DNA from: Hathewaya massiliensis
GTDB taxonomy: Bacteria; Bacillota; Clostridia; Clostridiales; Clostridiaceae
Length of the DNA stretch: 64,000 nt
Reading direction: 5' to 3'
Assembly (NCBI RefSeq): GCF_902143515.1
Contig: NZ_CABFVD010000006.1
Span: 124,001 to 188,000 of the forward strand
In this document: in pieces, positions 27,613-38,532 of the stretch
Position numbering within the stretch: the first letter of the stretch is position 1
Layout: each line of letters begins with the position of its first letter
Notes under the pieces: generated by a model
The model's input: the letters and a program-made list of their open reading frames with translations, nothing else
The model's database searches: none
Told to the model about the DNA's origin: nothing
Translations under genes and position numbers: made by a program

Positions 27613-27685
27613 ATAAAAGTCTTTGAGTGTACTTAACATCTCAAAGACTTTTATTTGCCACCATGCTCTGAACTATGATGGCAAA
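27613..27685 (-). terminator. Double hairpin after rlmD
   Basis: Reading away from rlmD, ATTTGCCATCAT pairs with ATGGTGGCAAAT (27653-27685, one bulge). Then AAAGTCTTTGAG pairs with CTCAAAGACTTT (27615-27650), followed by TATTT. The second hairpin is the likely terminator. Confidence 0.75.
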
Positions 27686-27724
27686 TAGATGGTAAAATCA
27701 TTTATTTAAATTTAAAATCCTTAT

Positions 27725-29113
27725 CTAACCATTGGTAACTCTAACTAATTTACAAACACTTTCAATATGTGCAGTCTGAGGGAACATATCTACTGGTTGT
27801 ACTTCTATAGTCTTGTATCCCATACCTTCTAGTATTCCTAAATCTCTCGCAAGGGTAGCTGGATCGCAGGATACATAGATTATTTTTTCTGGAGATGCTT
27901 CTGCTATAGCTTTTAATAAGTCTATATGGCATCCCTTTCTTGGTGGGTCTACCACCACTACATCTGGTTTAACTCCTTTTTCTATAAGAGCTGGAATTTC
28001 TTTTTCAGATTCTCCTACTATAAATTCTACATTGTTAACCTTATTTTCTTTTGAGTTTCTAATAGCATCTTTTATAGCATCTTCTACTACTTCTACACCA
28101 TAGACTTTTTTAGCCTTTTGAGATAAGAATAAGGATATTGTACCTGTTCCACAATAAGCATCAAATACAGTTTCTTCTCCTGTAAGACTTGCATATTCTA
28201 AAACCTTACTGTATAACTCTTCTGTTTGAACAGGGTTAATTTGAAAGAATGACAATGGGGATATATTAAATTTAAATCTTCCTATATAGTCTGTTATATA
28301 AGAACTACCCCATAAGGTATTATTTTTATTTCCTAAAATTACATTAGTATTTTTAGGATTAACATTTTGAACTATGCTTTTTACTCCTTCTATATTTTCT
28401 AGCATAAGGGATACGAACTCTTCTGCATGTGGGAGTTCTTGTTCCTTAGTTACTAGAACTATCATTATTTCTCCTGTTCTAAAGCCTTTTCTTATCATAA
28501 TGTGCTTTATTAATCCTGTGTCTTTTTCTTCACTATATGGGGCTATGTTATATTTTTTCATCCATCTTCTTGTAAGTTTAATTACCACATCTGATGCCTC
28601 ATCTTGAATATAACATACATTCATATCTATTATGTTATGGCTTCTTTGTTGGTAAAAGCCTATTGACACTGGATTGTTAGGATTATTACTTTCTCCTACT
28701 GGAAGTTGTACTTTGTTTCTATAAGAATAAGGTTCTTTCATTCCTATGGTATGGTGAATTATTACATCATTTACCTTACCTATACGATTTAATGTATCCA
28801 TTACTCTATTTCGTTTATACTCAAGTTGTCCCTCGTAGGATATGTGCTGAAGATTACATCCTCCACAACGCTCATAAATTCCGCATCTAGGAACTTTTCT
28901 TGAAGGAGAATTTTTTATTGTTTCTACTACTTTTCCAAAAGCAAATTTCTTTTCAATTTTTAATATCTTTGCTCTTACTTTTTCTCCTACTATTGCCCCT
29001 GGAATAAAGACAGTGAAATTATTTACTTTTGCTACACCTTCTCCTTGGAATCCCATACTCTCAATTTCTAGTTCATATTCTTTGTTCTTAATTACTGGTA
29101 TTGTTTCCTTCAT
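27725..29113 (-). CDS. rlmD: 23S rRNA (uracil-1939-C5)-methyltransferase, RlmD/RumA type
   Basis: This 462-residue SAM-dependent RNA methyltransferase starts with a TRAM domain (about 1-65, [15 protein letters not shown]). An iron-sulphur-type Cys cluster in [14 protein letters not shown] follows, and the C-terminal Rossmann fold carries [12 protein letters not shown] and the motif [10 protein letters not shown]. The catalytic Cys lies in [15 protein letters not shown] near the end. Clostridia often have more than one RumA-like protein, so the exact uridine target is not certain. It is a single gene with its own terminator. Confidence 0.9.
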   Translation of the reverse strand: MKETIPVIKNKEYELEIESMGFQGEGVAKVNNFTVFIPGAIVGEKVRAKILKIEKKFAFGKVVETIKNSPSRKVPRCGIYERCGGCNLQHISYEGQLEYKRNRVMDTLNRIGKVNDVIIHHTIGMKEPYSYRNKVQLPVGESNNPNNPVSIGFYQQRSHNIIDMNVCYIQDEASDVVIKLTRRWMKKYNIAPYSEEKDTGLIKHIMIRKGFRTGEIMIVLVTKEQELPHAEEFVSLMLENIEGVKSIVQNVNPKNTNVILGNKNNTLWGSSYITDYIGRFKFNISPLSFFQINPVQTEELYSKVLEYASLTGEETVFDAYCGTGTISLFLSQKAKKVYGVEVVEDAIKDAIRNSKENKVNNVEFIVGESEKEIPALIEKGVKPDVVVVDPPRKGCHIDLLKAIAEASPEKIIYVSCDPATLARDLGILEGMGYKTIEVQPVDMFPQTAHIESVCKLVRVTNG

Positions 29114-29486
29114 TCAAAAATTCCTTCCTTAAAGTATTAGTAACTTTATAAAGAGATAAAATACGCTCTAAAGACATACTATTATAATTATAACAATTCT
29201 AATATTTTTTACAACTAAAATAAATCTCTTTACGTTTTATCCTACATTTATCACGTACTTGCAAATCTTAGTTTTAAATATAGTGTGCCAAAGTGATACT
29301 ATACCTATGCAAAAAAAAGAGCACCCTTAGGTGCTATTAATAAAATCAGTTGCCAAATTTTTTTATATAGTATTTACTATCTAATATTATATCCACTATT
29401 ATAATATTCTATCTTATAATTGTTAAAATACACAGGGTTATATTGTTAATTTTTTGTTAATTTTATTTTATATTTTTGTAAATCTT
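29114..29486. other. Intergenic region between pyk and rlmD
   Basis: This 373-bp gap contains the pyk terminator (29311-29335) about 150 bases past the pyk stop, and then the rlmD promoter region. The pyk 3' end is AT-rich without another gene. Confidence 0.4.
29311..29335 (-). terminator. Terminator of the dnaE-pfkA-pyk operon
   Basis: AGCACC pairs with GGTGCT around a four-base loop. Read on the minus strand, eight or more Ts follow. Confidence 0.8.
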
Positions 29487-31241
29487 CTATTTTACACTTG
29501 CTTTTCCTGAATAAACTACTCCACGACTTGTGTCCATAGTTATAAATGTACCAGTTTTAATTATATTTTTAGCTCCTTCAGCATTATATATAATTGGAAT
29601 ATCTTCAGATACACATTGTGTTAATATGCTTATATCTGCTTCACCTTCTACTATAATTCCATTAACTCTCGGTAATATCTCTTTAAAGTTTTCATCTATT
29701 TCTTTTAATATTAATATATCTCCATTTTCTACGGTGTCTAAAGCCTCTGCATAGGTATTTGCAATTTTTGCTGTGCCATATCCTGATACTCCGCCTTTTC
29801 CTTTTCCTTGGACTAATATATCACCTATAATGTGAACTTTAAGCATATTAGTACTTCCTACATAGTTTACTGGTATTCCTGCTGCAATAACTACTAAGTC
29901 ACCTTTTTTAACAAATCCTTCTTCGAAAGATTTTTCTGCTGATTTTATAATAAGTTCATCAGTAGTTTCAACCTTTTCTGAGCATATTACATATACACCC
30001 CAGTTTAGTGCTAGTTTTCTTGCTACATTTTCATATGGTGTTACTGCTATTATTGGACACTCTGGCCTATGTTTTGAAACTATTCTAGCAGAATGGCCAC
30101 TTTGAGTTGCAGTTATAATTGCAGTTGCATTTAGTTCCTTTGCTGTAGTACAAGTTGCAAGACTTATGGCATCCGGTACTGTGACCTTTTTGCCATTATG
30201 TTTTCTATTTAAAGCTTTTTCATAGTCTAAGCTATTTTCTGTTTTTTCTGCTATTCTTGCCATAGTATTAACGGCTTCTATTGGATATTTTCCATTAGCT
30301 GTTTCTCCACTTAGCATTATTGAATCTGTTCCATCAAGTATAGCATTGGCAACGTCTGAAGCTTCTGCCCTTGTTGGTCTTGGGTTTCTAATCATAGAAT
30401 CTAACATTTGTGTTGCTGTTATAACTGGTTTTCCTGCTATATTACATTTTTCTATGATCATTTTTTGAACTATAGGCACTTCTTCTGTTGGAATTTCAAC
30501 TCCTAAGTCTCCTCTAGCTACCATAATACCGTCTGAGAATTTTATTATTCTGTCTATATTGTCTACGCCTTCTCTATTTTCTATTTTAGAGAATATAAGC
30601 ACATCTTCTCCTCCAAATCTATTTAAAGTTTCTCTTATGGTTAAAACGTCTTCTGCAGTTCTTACAAAAGAAGCTGCTATCATGTCAACACCTTGTTCTA
30701 CTCCAAACTTTAAATCACTAATATCCTTTTCAGTAAGAGATGGTAATTTTATTGAAACTCCTGGTACGTTTATGCCTTTATGATTACTTACAACTCCACT
30801 ATTTGTAACTACACAGTTAATTTTATTTCCTTCAACACTCTCTACCTTAAGACCTACTAAACCGTCATCTATAAGAATTGAATCTCCTGGTTTTACATCC
30901 TCACATAAATTGTCATAAGTTACATAACATTTACTTTCATCACCTAGGATTTCTTCTCTACAATAAATTGTGAATTTACTTCCTTCTTTTAATTCCACCT
31001 TATCTACATTAAAGTCCCCTGTTCTTATCTCTGGTCCTTTTGTATCTAAGATAATTGCAATATTCTTATTTAACTCTTTTCTAACTTCCTTTACCATATC
31101 CATATTTTCTTTATGGGTTTCATGAGTTCCATGAGAAAAATTATGTCTTGATGCGTTCATTCCAGCTTCCATTAATTTTTTTATAACTTCTTTAGTGTTG
31201 CTAGCCGGTCCTATAGTACAAACAATCTTAGTCTTTTTCAT
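29487..31241 (-). CDS. pyk: Pyruvate kinase with C-terminal PEP-utiliser domain
   Basis: This 584-residue enzyme makes pyruvate and ATP from phosphoenolpyruvate and ADP. It starts TKIVCTIGPAS, has the substrate-binding SRHNFSHG, the signature region around DLGVEIPTEEV and PRPTRAEASDVANAIL, and the Lys in IFSKIENREGVDN. After the normal ~470-residue kinase, a ~100-residue extension ends like the swivelling domain of PEP-utilising enzymes (RGVVYSGKAS), as in Bacillus and other Firmicute pyruvate kinases, though the His of that domain is replaced. It is last in the dnaE-pfkA-pyk run, 39 bases after pfkA. Confidence 0.96.
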   Translation of the reverse strand: MKKTKIVCTIGPASNTKEVIKKLMEAGMNASRHNFSHGTHETHKENMDMVKEVRKELNKNIAIILDTKGPEIRTGDFNVDKVELKEGSKFTIYCREEILGDESKCYVTYDNLCEDVKPGDSILIDDGLVGLKVESVEGNKINCVVTNSGVVSNHKGINVPGVSIKLPSLTEKDISDLKFGVEQGVDMIAASFVRTAEDVLTIRETLNRFGGEDVLIFSKIENREGVDNIDRIIKFSDGIMVARGDLGVEIPTEEVPIVQKMIIEKCNIAGKPVITATQMLDSMIRNPRPTRAEASDVANAILDGTDSIMLSGETANGKYPIEAVNTMARIAEKTENSLDYEKALNRKHNGKKVTVPDAISLATCTTAKELNATAIITATQSGHSARIVSKHRPECPIIAVTPYENVARKLALNWGVYVICSEKVETTDELIIKSAEKSFEEGFVKKGDLVVIAAGIPVNYVGSTNMLKVHIIGDILVQGKGKGGVSGYGTAKIANTYAEALDTVENGDILILKEIDENFKEILPRVNGIIVEGEADISILTQCVSEDIPIIYNAEGAKNIIKTGTFITMDTSRGVVYSGKASVK

Positions 31242-31280
31242 AGTATCACTCCTTTAATAATAAGAACCTTTTTAAAATTT

Positions 31281-32240
31281 TTAGTAAGATAATATATCTG
31301 ATAAGTTATATAGATATTCATTAAATTTGCTTTCAATAGAAAGTGCTTCGTCTATATCCATGTCAGTTATTTTTCCGCCTCTAACGCCAACTACTCTGGA
31401 AGATTTACCCTCTAGTAAAAGTTCAACAGCTCTAGCGCCCATGGTGGATGCTAAAACCCTATCAAAAGCTGAAGGGCTTCCTCCTCTTTGTATGTGTCCT
31501 AAGGTTGTAGATCTTGTTTCTATACCTGTAACTGTTTCTACTTTTTTTGCAAGTTCAGTTGCTCCTCCTACACCCTCTGCAAGAATTATAAGATTATGAA
31601 TTTTGCCGTTTAGCTTTCCCTGTAATATTTTCTTGCATAGATCATTTATATCATATCCTTTTTCAGGAATAATAACTTTTTCAGCTCCTCCACCAATACC
31701 AGCATGAAGAGCTATATCTCCACAGTTTCTTCCCATAACTTCCAAAATACTAACTCTTTGATGGGATGAAGATGTATCTCTTAATTTATTTATAGCATCT
31801 AAAACTGTGTTTACAGAAGTATCAAAGCCTATGGTGTATTCTGTATAAGCAAGGTCATTATCTATGGTTCCTGGAATTCCTATAGTAGAAACTCCAAGTT
31901 TAGATAATTGCTGAGCTCCACGGAAGGAACCATCTCCTCCTATTACTACTAATCCATCTATTCCAAATACCTCTAAAACTCTTGCACCTTTTTTTCTTCC
32001 CTCGTCAGTTCTAAATTCCTCACATCTTGCTGTTTTTAAAATTGTTCCACCTTTATGGACTATGTCAGACACACTATGTCTTTGCATTTGAAATATTTCC
32101 CCATTTATAAGTCCACTATACCCTCTATTTATCCCCATTACCTTTAATCCTTGCGATAATGCCATTCTTGTCACCGCTCTAATAGCTGCATTCATTCCTG
32201 GAGCATCTCCACCACTTGTTAGTATACCTATGGTTTTCAT
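31281..32240 (-). CDS. pfkA: 6-phosphofructokinase
   Basis: This 319-residue ATP-dependent phosphofructokinase commits fructose-6-phosphate to glycolysis. The ATP loop reads [17 protein letters not shown] and GGDGSFRG, and the catalytic loop [11 protein letters not shown] has the base Asp. The Arg residues of the allosteric and substrate sites are present (INRGYSG and [10 protein letters not shown]). Size and motif order are those of the allosteric bacterial enzyme. It starts 33 bases after dnaE and is followed by pyk, the usual clostridial arrangement that ties two control points of glycolysis to one transcript. The ATG has a GGGGGAAGA ribosome site. Confidence 0.96.
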   Translation of the reverse strand: MKTIGILTSGGDAPGMNAAIRAVTRMALSQGLKVMGINRGYSGLINGEIFQMQRHSVSDIVHKGGTILKTARCEEFRTDEGRKKGARVLEVFGIDGLVVIGGDGSFRGAQQLSKLGVSTIGIPGTIDNDLAYTEYTIGFDTSVNTVLDAINKLRDTSSSHQRVSILEVMGRNCGDIALHAGIGGGAEKVIIPEKGYDINDLCKKILQGKLNGKIHNLIILAEGVGGATELAKKVETVTGIETRSTTLGHIQRGGSPSAFDRVLASTMGARAVELLLEGKSSRVVGVRGGKITDMDIDEALSIESKFNEYLYNLSDILSY

Positions 32241-32273
32241 TTTTCTTCCCCCTGACGTTTTAAAATATAGTAG

Positions 32274-35200
32274 TTAGTTTAATACCTTAACATTTTCTTC
32301 TCCAAACTTATTTTTAAGATAAGTTATAACTTCAATTTCACAATTAACCCAAAGGTTTCTATCTATTAAATACTTTTTTCTCTCTTTCTTAGTACATATA
32401 TATATTGGAGTATTTCCTAAGTATATATATAATTCATCTTTAAATTCTTCTATGGTCTTTTTCATTTCTTTATTATCTTCTACAAGAACATATATCTTAT
32501 CTTTGTTTACCTTTATTAAGGGCTGAATATCTTCACATATAACCTTTGGTTCATCTTCTTTTATGCTTATTCTTCCCTTTATAATAACCAAACTATCTTC
32601 TTCAATAAGATGACGATATTTTTCAAAACTTTTAGGAAATACTATGCATTCCACACTAGCTTCCATGTCTTCTAAATTTACAAAGGCCATAAATTCATTT
32701 TTTTTAGTTACTTTTTTCTTAACCTCAGATAAAATCCCACCAATTACAACCCTATCTCCATCTTTTACATTAAATGCTTTATCTATTTCAACGAGATCTG
32801 ATTCTAAGGTTTCTTCTGGCTTACATATATCTGATATTTTAGTATTAGTAAAAGTTTCAAGGCTTTCATCATATTCCTGTAAGGGATGACCTGAAATATA
32901 TATTCCCGTCATTTCTTTTTCCATAATAAGTAAATGTTTATTTTCAAATTCCTTAATATTAGGATACTCAATTTTTAAATTATTATAAGCTTCAAAACCA
33001 GAATCAAACAAGCTTATCTGTCCATCTATATTTCTCTTTTTCTCATTACCAACACCATCTAAAACTTTTTCATATATAGCTAAAAGCTGAGATCTAAAAA
33101 TTTTAAATTCATCAAAAGCTCCTGCTTTAATTAAACTTTCCACTGCCCTTTTATTTATTGCAGAAACATCTATTTTGCTAGCAAAATCCATAAAATCCTT
33201 AAACTCGCCTTTATTCTTCCTAGCTTCTACTATGCTATTTATTACATTTATTCCAACATTCTTAACTGCTCTCATACCAAATCTTATACATTGATCTTCA
33301 ACAGTAAACTTAGCATAACTCTTATTTATATCTGGAGGAAGTACTCTTATACCTACATTTTCTGCAAACTTTGAATAAAAAGCTATTTTCTCACTAGTTC
33401 CCATAACACTATTTAACATAGCTGCAATATACTCTGTTGGATAATATCTCATTAAATAAGCAGTTTGATAAGCAACTACAGCATAAGCTGCTGCATGGGA
33501 TTTATTAAAGGCATAGGAAGCAAAATCCATCATGGAATCATATATTTTATTAGCTACCTTTTCGCTTATACCATTTCTTATACACCCAGGAACTACTACT
33601 TCTCCTTTATCATCTACTATTCCATAAATAAAGTTTTTTCTCTCTTCTTCCATAACCTTGTGCTTTTTCTTTGACATAGCACGTCTTACAAGGTCACTTC
33701 TTCCCATGGAATAGCCTGCAAGGTCTCTAACAATCTGCATAACCTGTTCCTGATATACCATACACCCGTATGTAACATCTAGAATATTTTCAAGTTGTGG
33801 TGTATCATATTCTACTTCCTCTGGATTTCTTTTATTTTTTAAATATCTAGGAATTTCAGCCATAGGACCTGGTCTATAAAGACTTATTCCTGCTATTATA
33901 TCCTCTAGACTATCTGGTTTTAGTTCCTTCATAAAACTTGTCATACCTGGGGATTCTAACTGAAATATACCTGCTGTCTTTCCTTCTCCGATCATGCTAT
34001 AAACTTTTTTATCATCATAATCTATACTATCTATATCAATTTCAATTCCTTTAGTATATTTAATAATATCTACAGTATCTCTTATTACTGTAAGAGTTCT
34101 AAGTCCAAGGAAATCCATTTTTAAAAGTCCAAGCTCCTCAAGGGTTACCATATCAAATTGTGATACTATAGATTCTTCATTTTTAGATAGTGGCACATAG
34201 TGGACTAAAGGTTGTGATGCAATAACCACTCCTGCTGCATGAGTTGAAGTATGTCTTGGCAGACCTTCTAGTGAACGAGAAACATCTATAAGTTCCTTAA
34301 CCCTTTCATCTTCTTCATAAACCTTAGCAAGGTCAGGATTTAATTCTAATGCCTTATCTATGGTTATACTAAGCATGGTTGGGATCATTTTTGCTATTTT
34401 ATCAACCTCTGTATAGGAGTAATTCATAGCCCTTCCAACATCTCTAATACAAGCTCTTGCTGCCATGGTCCCAAAAGTTATAATCTGTGACACATTACCC
34501 TTACCATACTTTTCAACCACATAATCTATAACTTCTCCTCTTCTTTCATAACAAAAGTCGCTATCTATATCTGGCATAGAAATTCTTTCAGGGTTCAAAA
34601 ACCTTTCAAATATAAGATTATACTTTATAGGATCAATTTTCGTTATTCCTAAGGTATAGGCTACCATGGACCCGGCCCCTGATCCTCTCCCTGGGCCAGT
34701 CATGATCCCAGATTCCTTAGCAAACTTTATGAAGTCCCAAACTATAAGAAAATAATCTATATATCCCATTTGATTTATAATATTGAGTTCATACTCTAAT
34801 CTTTCCTTTAGTTCTTCTGTAATATGTTCATACCTTTCTTTAAGCCCCTCATAACATAAATCTCTCATATATTGAAATGAGTCTACTCCAGGTTCTAAAG
34901 GAAATTTTGGAAGTTTAGATTGGTGGAATTCATAATCAAAATTACATTGGTTTGCTATTTTTACTGTATTCTCTAAGGCTTCAGGAATATATGAAAAGTT
35001 CACCTTCATCTCTTCTGGAGACTTTAAATAAAATTCATGAGATGGGTACCTCATTCTATTTTCCTCTTCCACCGTTTTTCCTGTTTGAATACATAATAAT
35101 ATATCGTGAGCTTTCCAGTCTTCTTTATTTATATAGTGAACATCATTACTACAAATTAAAGGAATATCTATTTCTTTTGAAAGCTTAACTAACATTTCAT

Positions 35201-35807
35201 TTACTTTTAATTGTTCCGGTAAACCGTGATATTGAAGTTCTAAGTAAAATCCATCTTTAAATATTTCCTTATAAAAAAGAGCTGTTTCTTTTGCCTTTTC
35301 CAAATTACCAGAGAGAAGATATTTCTGAACCTCTCCCCCCAGACAGGCACTAGTTGCGATTATTCCCTCACTATGTTCTTTTAAATAATTATGATCAACC
35401 CTAGGCTTATAGTAAAACCCTTCTAAGGAAGCTTTACTTACAATCTTCATTAAGTTTTCATAACCTTTTTCATTCTTTACTAATAACACTAGGTGATAAG
35501 TTTCATTTTCTCTATCTAAATTTTTAATATACATGGATTTAGGAACTACATAAATCTCACAGCCAATAATAGGCTTTATTCCAACTGCTTTAGCTTCTTT
35601 ATAAAAATTAACGCAACCAAACATAGCTCCATGATCAGTTATAGATAGTGCTTTCATCCCTAGTTCTTTTGCTCTTTTAAGCATTTTAGAAATATTACCA
35701 GAACCATCTAAAAGACTATATTCCGTATGTGTATGAAGATGAACGAACTCTCCTAAATCTTCTTCTAAATCCTCAGTATTTGGGTTCCCTATTCCCTTGT
35801 CTTCCAC
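32274..35807 (-). CDS. dnaE: DNA polymerase III alpha subunit, DnaE type
   Basis: This 1177-residue polymerase has a PHP domain at the start (HLHTHTEYSLLDG, about 24-36), the polymerase palm with the catalytic Asp pair in SMPDIDSDFCYERR and the third Asp in LLKMDFLGLRTL, helix-hairpin-helix elements, and a C-terminal OB fold (GDRVVIGGILSEVKKKV). The form is the Gram-positive DnaE used with PolC. The PHP domain keeps HTHTEYS and the later GCEIY/ATSACLGG metal-type motifs. The frame opens at 35807 after GGAGGGAG. The transcript continues into pfkA and pyk. Confidence 0.96.
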   Translation of the reverse strand: MEDKGIGNPNTEDLEEDLGEFVHLHTHTEYSLLDGSGNISKMLKRAKELGMKALSITDHGAMFGCVNFYKEAKAVGIKPIIGCEIYVVPKSMYIKNLDRENETYHLVLLVKNEKGYENLMKIVSKASLEGFYYKPRVDHNYLKEHSEGIIATSACLGGEVQKYLLSGNLEKAKETALFYKEIFKDGFYLELQYHGLPEQLKVNEMLVKLSKEIDIPLICSNDVHYINKEDWKAHDILLCIQTGKTVEEENRMRYPSHEFYLKSPEEMKVNFSYIPEALENTVKIANQCNFDYEFHQSKLPKFPLEPGVDSFQYMRDLCYEGLKERYEHITEELKERLEYELNIINQMGYIDYFLIVWDFIKFAKESGIMTGPGRGSGAGSMVAYTLGITKIDPIKYNLIFERFLNPERISMPDIDSDFCYERRGEVIDYVVEKYGKGNVSQIITFGTMAARACIRDVGRAMNYSYTEVDKIAKMIPTMLSITIDKALELNPDLAKVYEEDERVKELIDVSRSLEGLPRHTSTHAAGVVIASQPLVHYVPLSKNEESIVSQFDMVTLEELGLLKMDFLGLRTLTVIRDTVDIIKYTKGIEIDIDSIDYDDKKVYSMIGEGKTAGIFQLESPGMTSFMKELKPDSLEDIIAGISLYRPGPMAEIPRYLKNKRNPEEVEYDTPQLENILDVTYGCMVYQEQVMQIVRDLAGYSMGRSDLVRRAMSKKKHKVMEEERKNFIYGIVDDKGEVVVPGCIRNGISEKVANKIYDSMMDFASYAFNKSHAAAYAVVAYQTAYLMRYYPTEYIAAMLNSVMGTSEKIAFYSKFAENVGIRVLPPDINKSYAKFTVEDQCIRFGMRAVKNVGINVINSIVEARKNKGEFKDFMDFASKIDVSAINKRAVESLIKAGAFDEFKIFRSQLLAIYEKVLDGVGNEKKRNIDGQISLFDSGFEAYNNLKIEYPNIKEFENKHLLIMEKEMTGIYISGHPLQEYDESLETFTNTKISDICKPEETLESDLVEIDKAFNVKDGDRVVIGGILSEVKKKVTKKNEFMAFVNLEDMEASVECIVFPKSFEKYRHLIEEDSLVIIKGRISIKEDEPKVICEDIQPLIKVNKDKIYVLVEDNKEMKKTIEEFKDELYIYLGNTPIYICTKKERKKYLIDRNLWVNCEIEVITYLKNKFGEENVKVLN

Positions 35808-36348
35808 TTAAAACTCCCTCCTCTCTATATATGATTATTGACAATATTAACTTATTTATAAATCATATAATAAATATATACTTATATTATACATAAAAAT
35901 TTAGTTTCTTGCATTTATATATTATATCCTACAAAAACCCCTAAAATATTCTCATATTTCATTAATTGAATATACAAATTACTGAATAATTTAATAATTT
36001 TAATTTATTATTGAAATTATTAAATTTATTAAATCCTAAGTTTCATAGAAGGTTCTAACCTTTACTAAGACTAAGAAAACCTGATATAAGGAAGTATTCA
36101 TCTAATATTTTCCCTTTAAAAACTACAGAAATATTAAAAATAATAATAACGAAATAAAAAGCAAGGTAAACTTTTGATATAACACATATTAAGATTGTGT
36201 ATATACTATTTGCAAACCTTGCTCTTATTTTTCAATATAAATTTATTAAATTTTTTTATAATTCTATCTAAATTTTTTATCTTATATTAATCTTTATATA
36301 TTACAGTGACTAATTCATATTACACCAACTTAAGCTTCTTAAGTTAAA
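35808..36348. other. Intergenic region between dnaE and the nucleoside hydrolase
   Basis: This 541-bp gap has no gene. The nucleoside hydrolase terminator lies at 36158-36223 and the dnaE promoter must lie within 35830-36150. I see no riboswitch I can name, and the sequence is otherwise very AT-rich. Confidence 0.4.
36158..36223 (-). terminator. Terminator with a branched hairpin after the nucleoside hydrolase gene
   Basis: AGCAAGGTTTGC on the minus strand pairs with GTTTACCTTGCT. The long loop carries a second hairpin, ACACA / TGTGT at 36182-36200. The outer arm runs into TTTTT, so it is a plausible terminator with a cruciform-like top. Confidence 0.6.
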
Positions 36349-37299
36349 TTATTTTAAAGGAAATTTTTCTATAGTCTCAATTAATTTTTGCACAAATGCT
36401 TCTTTATCAACTTCAAATAAAACCTCTGTATTTTTAGGTTTATCTGTAACATTAAAATAATCTACTACGGTTTTTCCTCTAGTAAATTGTCCTTTTAATT
36501 CTATTTCTACGTTACACTTCTTTGTCTTATATATCTCTGGTGCAATTAAATACATTACAGCGCTTAAATCGTGAACCACCACACCCTGAAGTCCTATTAC
36601 GCTCTTTTGAAAAATAGAATAGAAGTCAAAAAGCTTCATTAATGTATTTGAAAGTTCTGAGTTTATATTCCTAATTCTTTCTGCTTCTTCATCTAGTATC
36701 ATAGTTTTCATTGTCACATCAAGTCCAGCCATAATTATTGGAATACCTGAATTAAATACTATGCTCGCAGCCTCTGGATCGGAATTTATATTTGCTTCTG
36801 CACAAGGAGATACATTTCCTCCAAAGCAAGCGCCTCCCATTAAACTTATACTATTAACGTAATCTTTTAAGTCTGGATACATTCTTAATGCCATAGCTAT
36901 ATTAGTTAATGGTCCTAAAGCTACAATTGTAATTTCTCCTTCCTTTTTAGCAACTTCATATATAGTGTCCCAAGCATTTTTTTCATATAAGCTAGCATCA
37001 CTCTTTGGAAGCTTTAAGTCGCCAAGTCCTGTTTTTCCATGTACAAAATCTGCAATATGTAATGGTTGGTTAAATGGAAGCCCTGCACCCTTAGCTACTT
37101 TAATATCCTCTCTATTAAAATAACTTATTAATCTTAAGGCATTTTCTGTAGTATACTCTATAGTGTTGTTACCATGGACTGTTGTAATTGCTTTAACATC
37201 TAATTCTTCTCTACCTAATGCTAACATAAGGGTAAAGGCATCATCTATACCAGGGTCTGTATCTATTATTATAGGAATTTTATTAAGTTCTCTTTTCAT
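36349..37299 (-). CDS. Inosine/uridine-preferring nucleoside hydrolase
   Basis: This ~316-residue enzyme splits ribonucleosides into base and ribose. The calcium-binding motif IIIDTDPGIDDAF is near the start, with further acidic and His positions in TTVHGNNT, LGPLTNIAMAL and VVHDLSAVMYL, all typical of IU-nucleoside hydrolases. Whether it prefers pyrimidine or purine nucleosides is not decided by these motifs. A GTG three codons upstream (37308) is open, but GAGGAG sits at the right distance from the ATG at 37299, which I prefer. It is a single gene. Confidence 0.9.
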   Translation of the reverse strand: MKRELNKIPIIIDTDPGIDDAFTLMLALGREELDVKAITTVHGNNTIEYTTENALRLISYFNREDIKVAKGAGLPFNQPLHIADFVHGKTGLGDLKLPKSDASLYEKNAWDTIYEVAKKEGEITIVALGPLTNIAMALRMYPDLKDYVNSISLMGGACFGGNVSPCAEANINSDPEAASIVFNSGIPIIMAGLDVTMKTMILDEEAERIRNINSELSNTLMKLFDFYSIFQKSVIGLQGVVVHDLSAVMYLIAPEIYKTKKCNVEIELKGQFTRGKTVVDYFNVTDKPKNTEVLFEVDKEAFVQKLIETIEKFPLK

Positions 37300-37703
37300 T
37301 TTCCACACTCCTCATTTGTTTTTATAATTTAAGTTTAAATTTATAACTAGACTTTGTCAATAATAGAGACTTTTTATAGTGAGATCTTCATAGACATTTA
37401 CTTACTTTACTTAATGATTTTCATGTTATAATACCAATAGAATTCCTTAATAAAAATATATTTTAAAAAATATTTTCTTATTAATATTCTTAATAATACA
37501 CCTTTACAATTATCAATTGACATTCTTTTTCAAATCCTTTTTGTAAATACTCTAGATTTATCAAGGCTTTTGCATTAATAAAAACTTTTTAAAAAAACTT
37601 TTAAAAAACACTTGATAAAAATAATAATTATTGTATAATAGTAATTGTTAAGAGATTAATCTACCAATTAATTATAAATTATCTAATTTAGGAGGAATTA
37701 TTT
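37300..37703 (+). promoter_or_regulatory. Promoter region of the rubrerythrin gene
   Basis: TTGATA (37612-37617) and TATAAT (37634-37639) are spaced by 16 bases and oriented to the rubrerythrin gene. The spacer holds the palindrome AATAATTATT, compatible with a PerR-type operator, and AGGAGG lies before the ATG. The rest of the 404-bp gap, which also holds the divergent nucleoside hydrolase promoter, shows nothing more. Confidence 0.55.
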
Positions 37704-38249
37704 ATGAAGAAATTTGTTTGTACAGTATGTGGATATGTTTATGAAGGAGAAACTGCTCCAGAAAAATGCCCAGTATGTAATGCACCAAGCGATAAATTTG
37801 TAGAAAAAAATGAAGATTCAATGGCATGGGCTGATGAACATGTAATAGGTGTTGCTAAAGATGTTGATGCAGAAGTTATCGAAGGATTAAGAGCAAACTT
37901 TACAGGAGAATGTACAGAAGTTGGAATGTACTTAGCTATGAGCCGTCAAGCTGATAGAGAAGGTTATCCAGAAGTTGCAGAAGCTTATAAGAGAATAGCT
38001 TTTGAAGAAGCTGAGCATGCAGCTAAATTTGCTGAATTATTAGGTGAAGTTGTTGTAGCTGATACTAAGACAAACCTACAAATGAGAGTAGATGCTGAGC
38101 ATGGAGCTTGCCAAGGTAAAAAAGACTTAGCTACATTAGCTAAAAAATTAAACTATGATGCAATTCATGATACAGTTCACGAAATGTGTAAAGATGAAGC
38201 AAGACATGGTATGGCATTCAAAGGCTTATTAAATAGATATTTCAAATAA
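37704..38249 (+). CDS. Reverse rubrerythrin (rubredoxin domain first)
   Basis: This 181-residue peroxide-scavenging non-heme iron protein carries its rubredoxin domain at the N-terminus, [20 protein letters not shown] (two CXXC), the reverse of ordinary rubrerythrin. A four-helix di-iron domain follows, with carboxylates in [30 protein letters not shown] and [13 protein letters not shown]. In clostridia such proteins are strongly induced by oxygen and peroxide and reduce H2O2 with NADH-dependent electron donors. The AGGAGG site and the promoter upstream suit high expression. It is a single gene with a clean terminator. Confidence 0.95.
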   Translation: MKKFVCTVCGYVYEGETAPEKCPVCNAPSDKFVEKNEDSMAWADEHVIGVAKDVDAEVIEGLRANFTGECTEVGMYLAMSRQADREGYPEVAEAYKRIAFEEAEHAAKFAELLGEVVVADTKTNLQMRVDAEHGACQGKKDLATLAKKLNYDAIHDTVHEMCKDEARHGMAFKGLLNRYFK

Positions 38250-38336
38250 AATGCTTAAATTTACTTATTAAATATGATGTATTTTAAATTTATATAGATT
38301 TAAAATATAATCCCCTAAATATTTTAAATAACCCCG

Positions 38337-38370
38337 AAAAGAACTTGGATATCCCCCCAAGTTCTTTTAA
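38337..38370 (+). terminator. Terminator after rubrerythrin
   Basis: AAAAGAACTTGG pairs exactly with CCAAGTTCTTTT over 12 bases, ending in Ts. Confidence 0.85.
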
Positions 38371-38532
38371 TCATATATAAATTGAAAATAAAGTGAAAAC
38401 AATTTATATATTTTAATAAACATAGAGTAAAAGACAAAATTATTATGTATAATATTGTACATAAGGATAATCTACAATAGTAATGTAATTATATGTAGAA
38501 GATTTCACTTTATTTTAAAGGAGGTTTTTTCT

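Noticed and set aside
32274-35807. DnaE as a plasmid or phage polymerase
   Set aside because: PHP, palm, OB fold and the pfkA-pyk context match the chromosomal clostridial gene.
35808-36348. Riboswitch ahead of dnaE
   Set aside because: No known aptamer core could be seen; the strongest hairpin is the terminator of the neighbouring gene.
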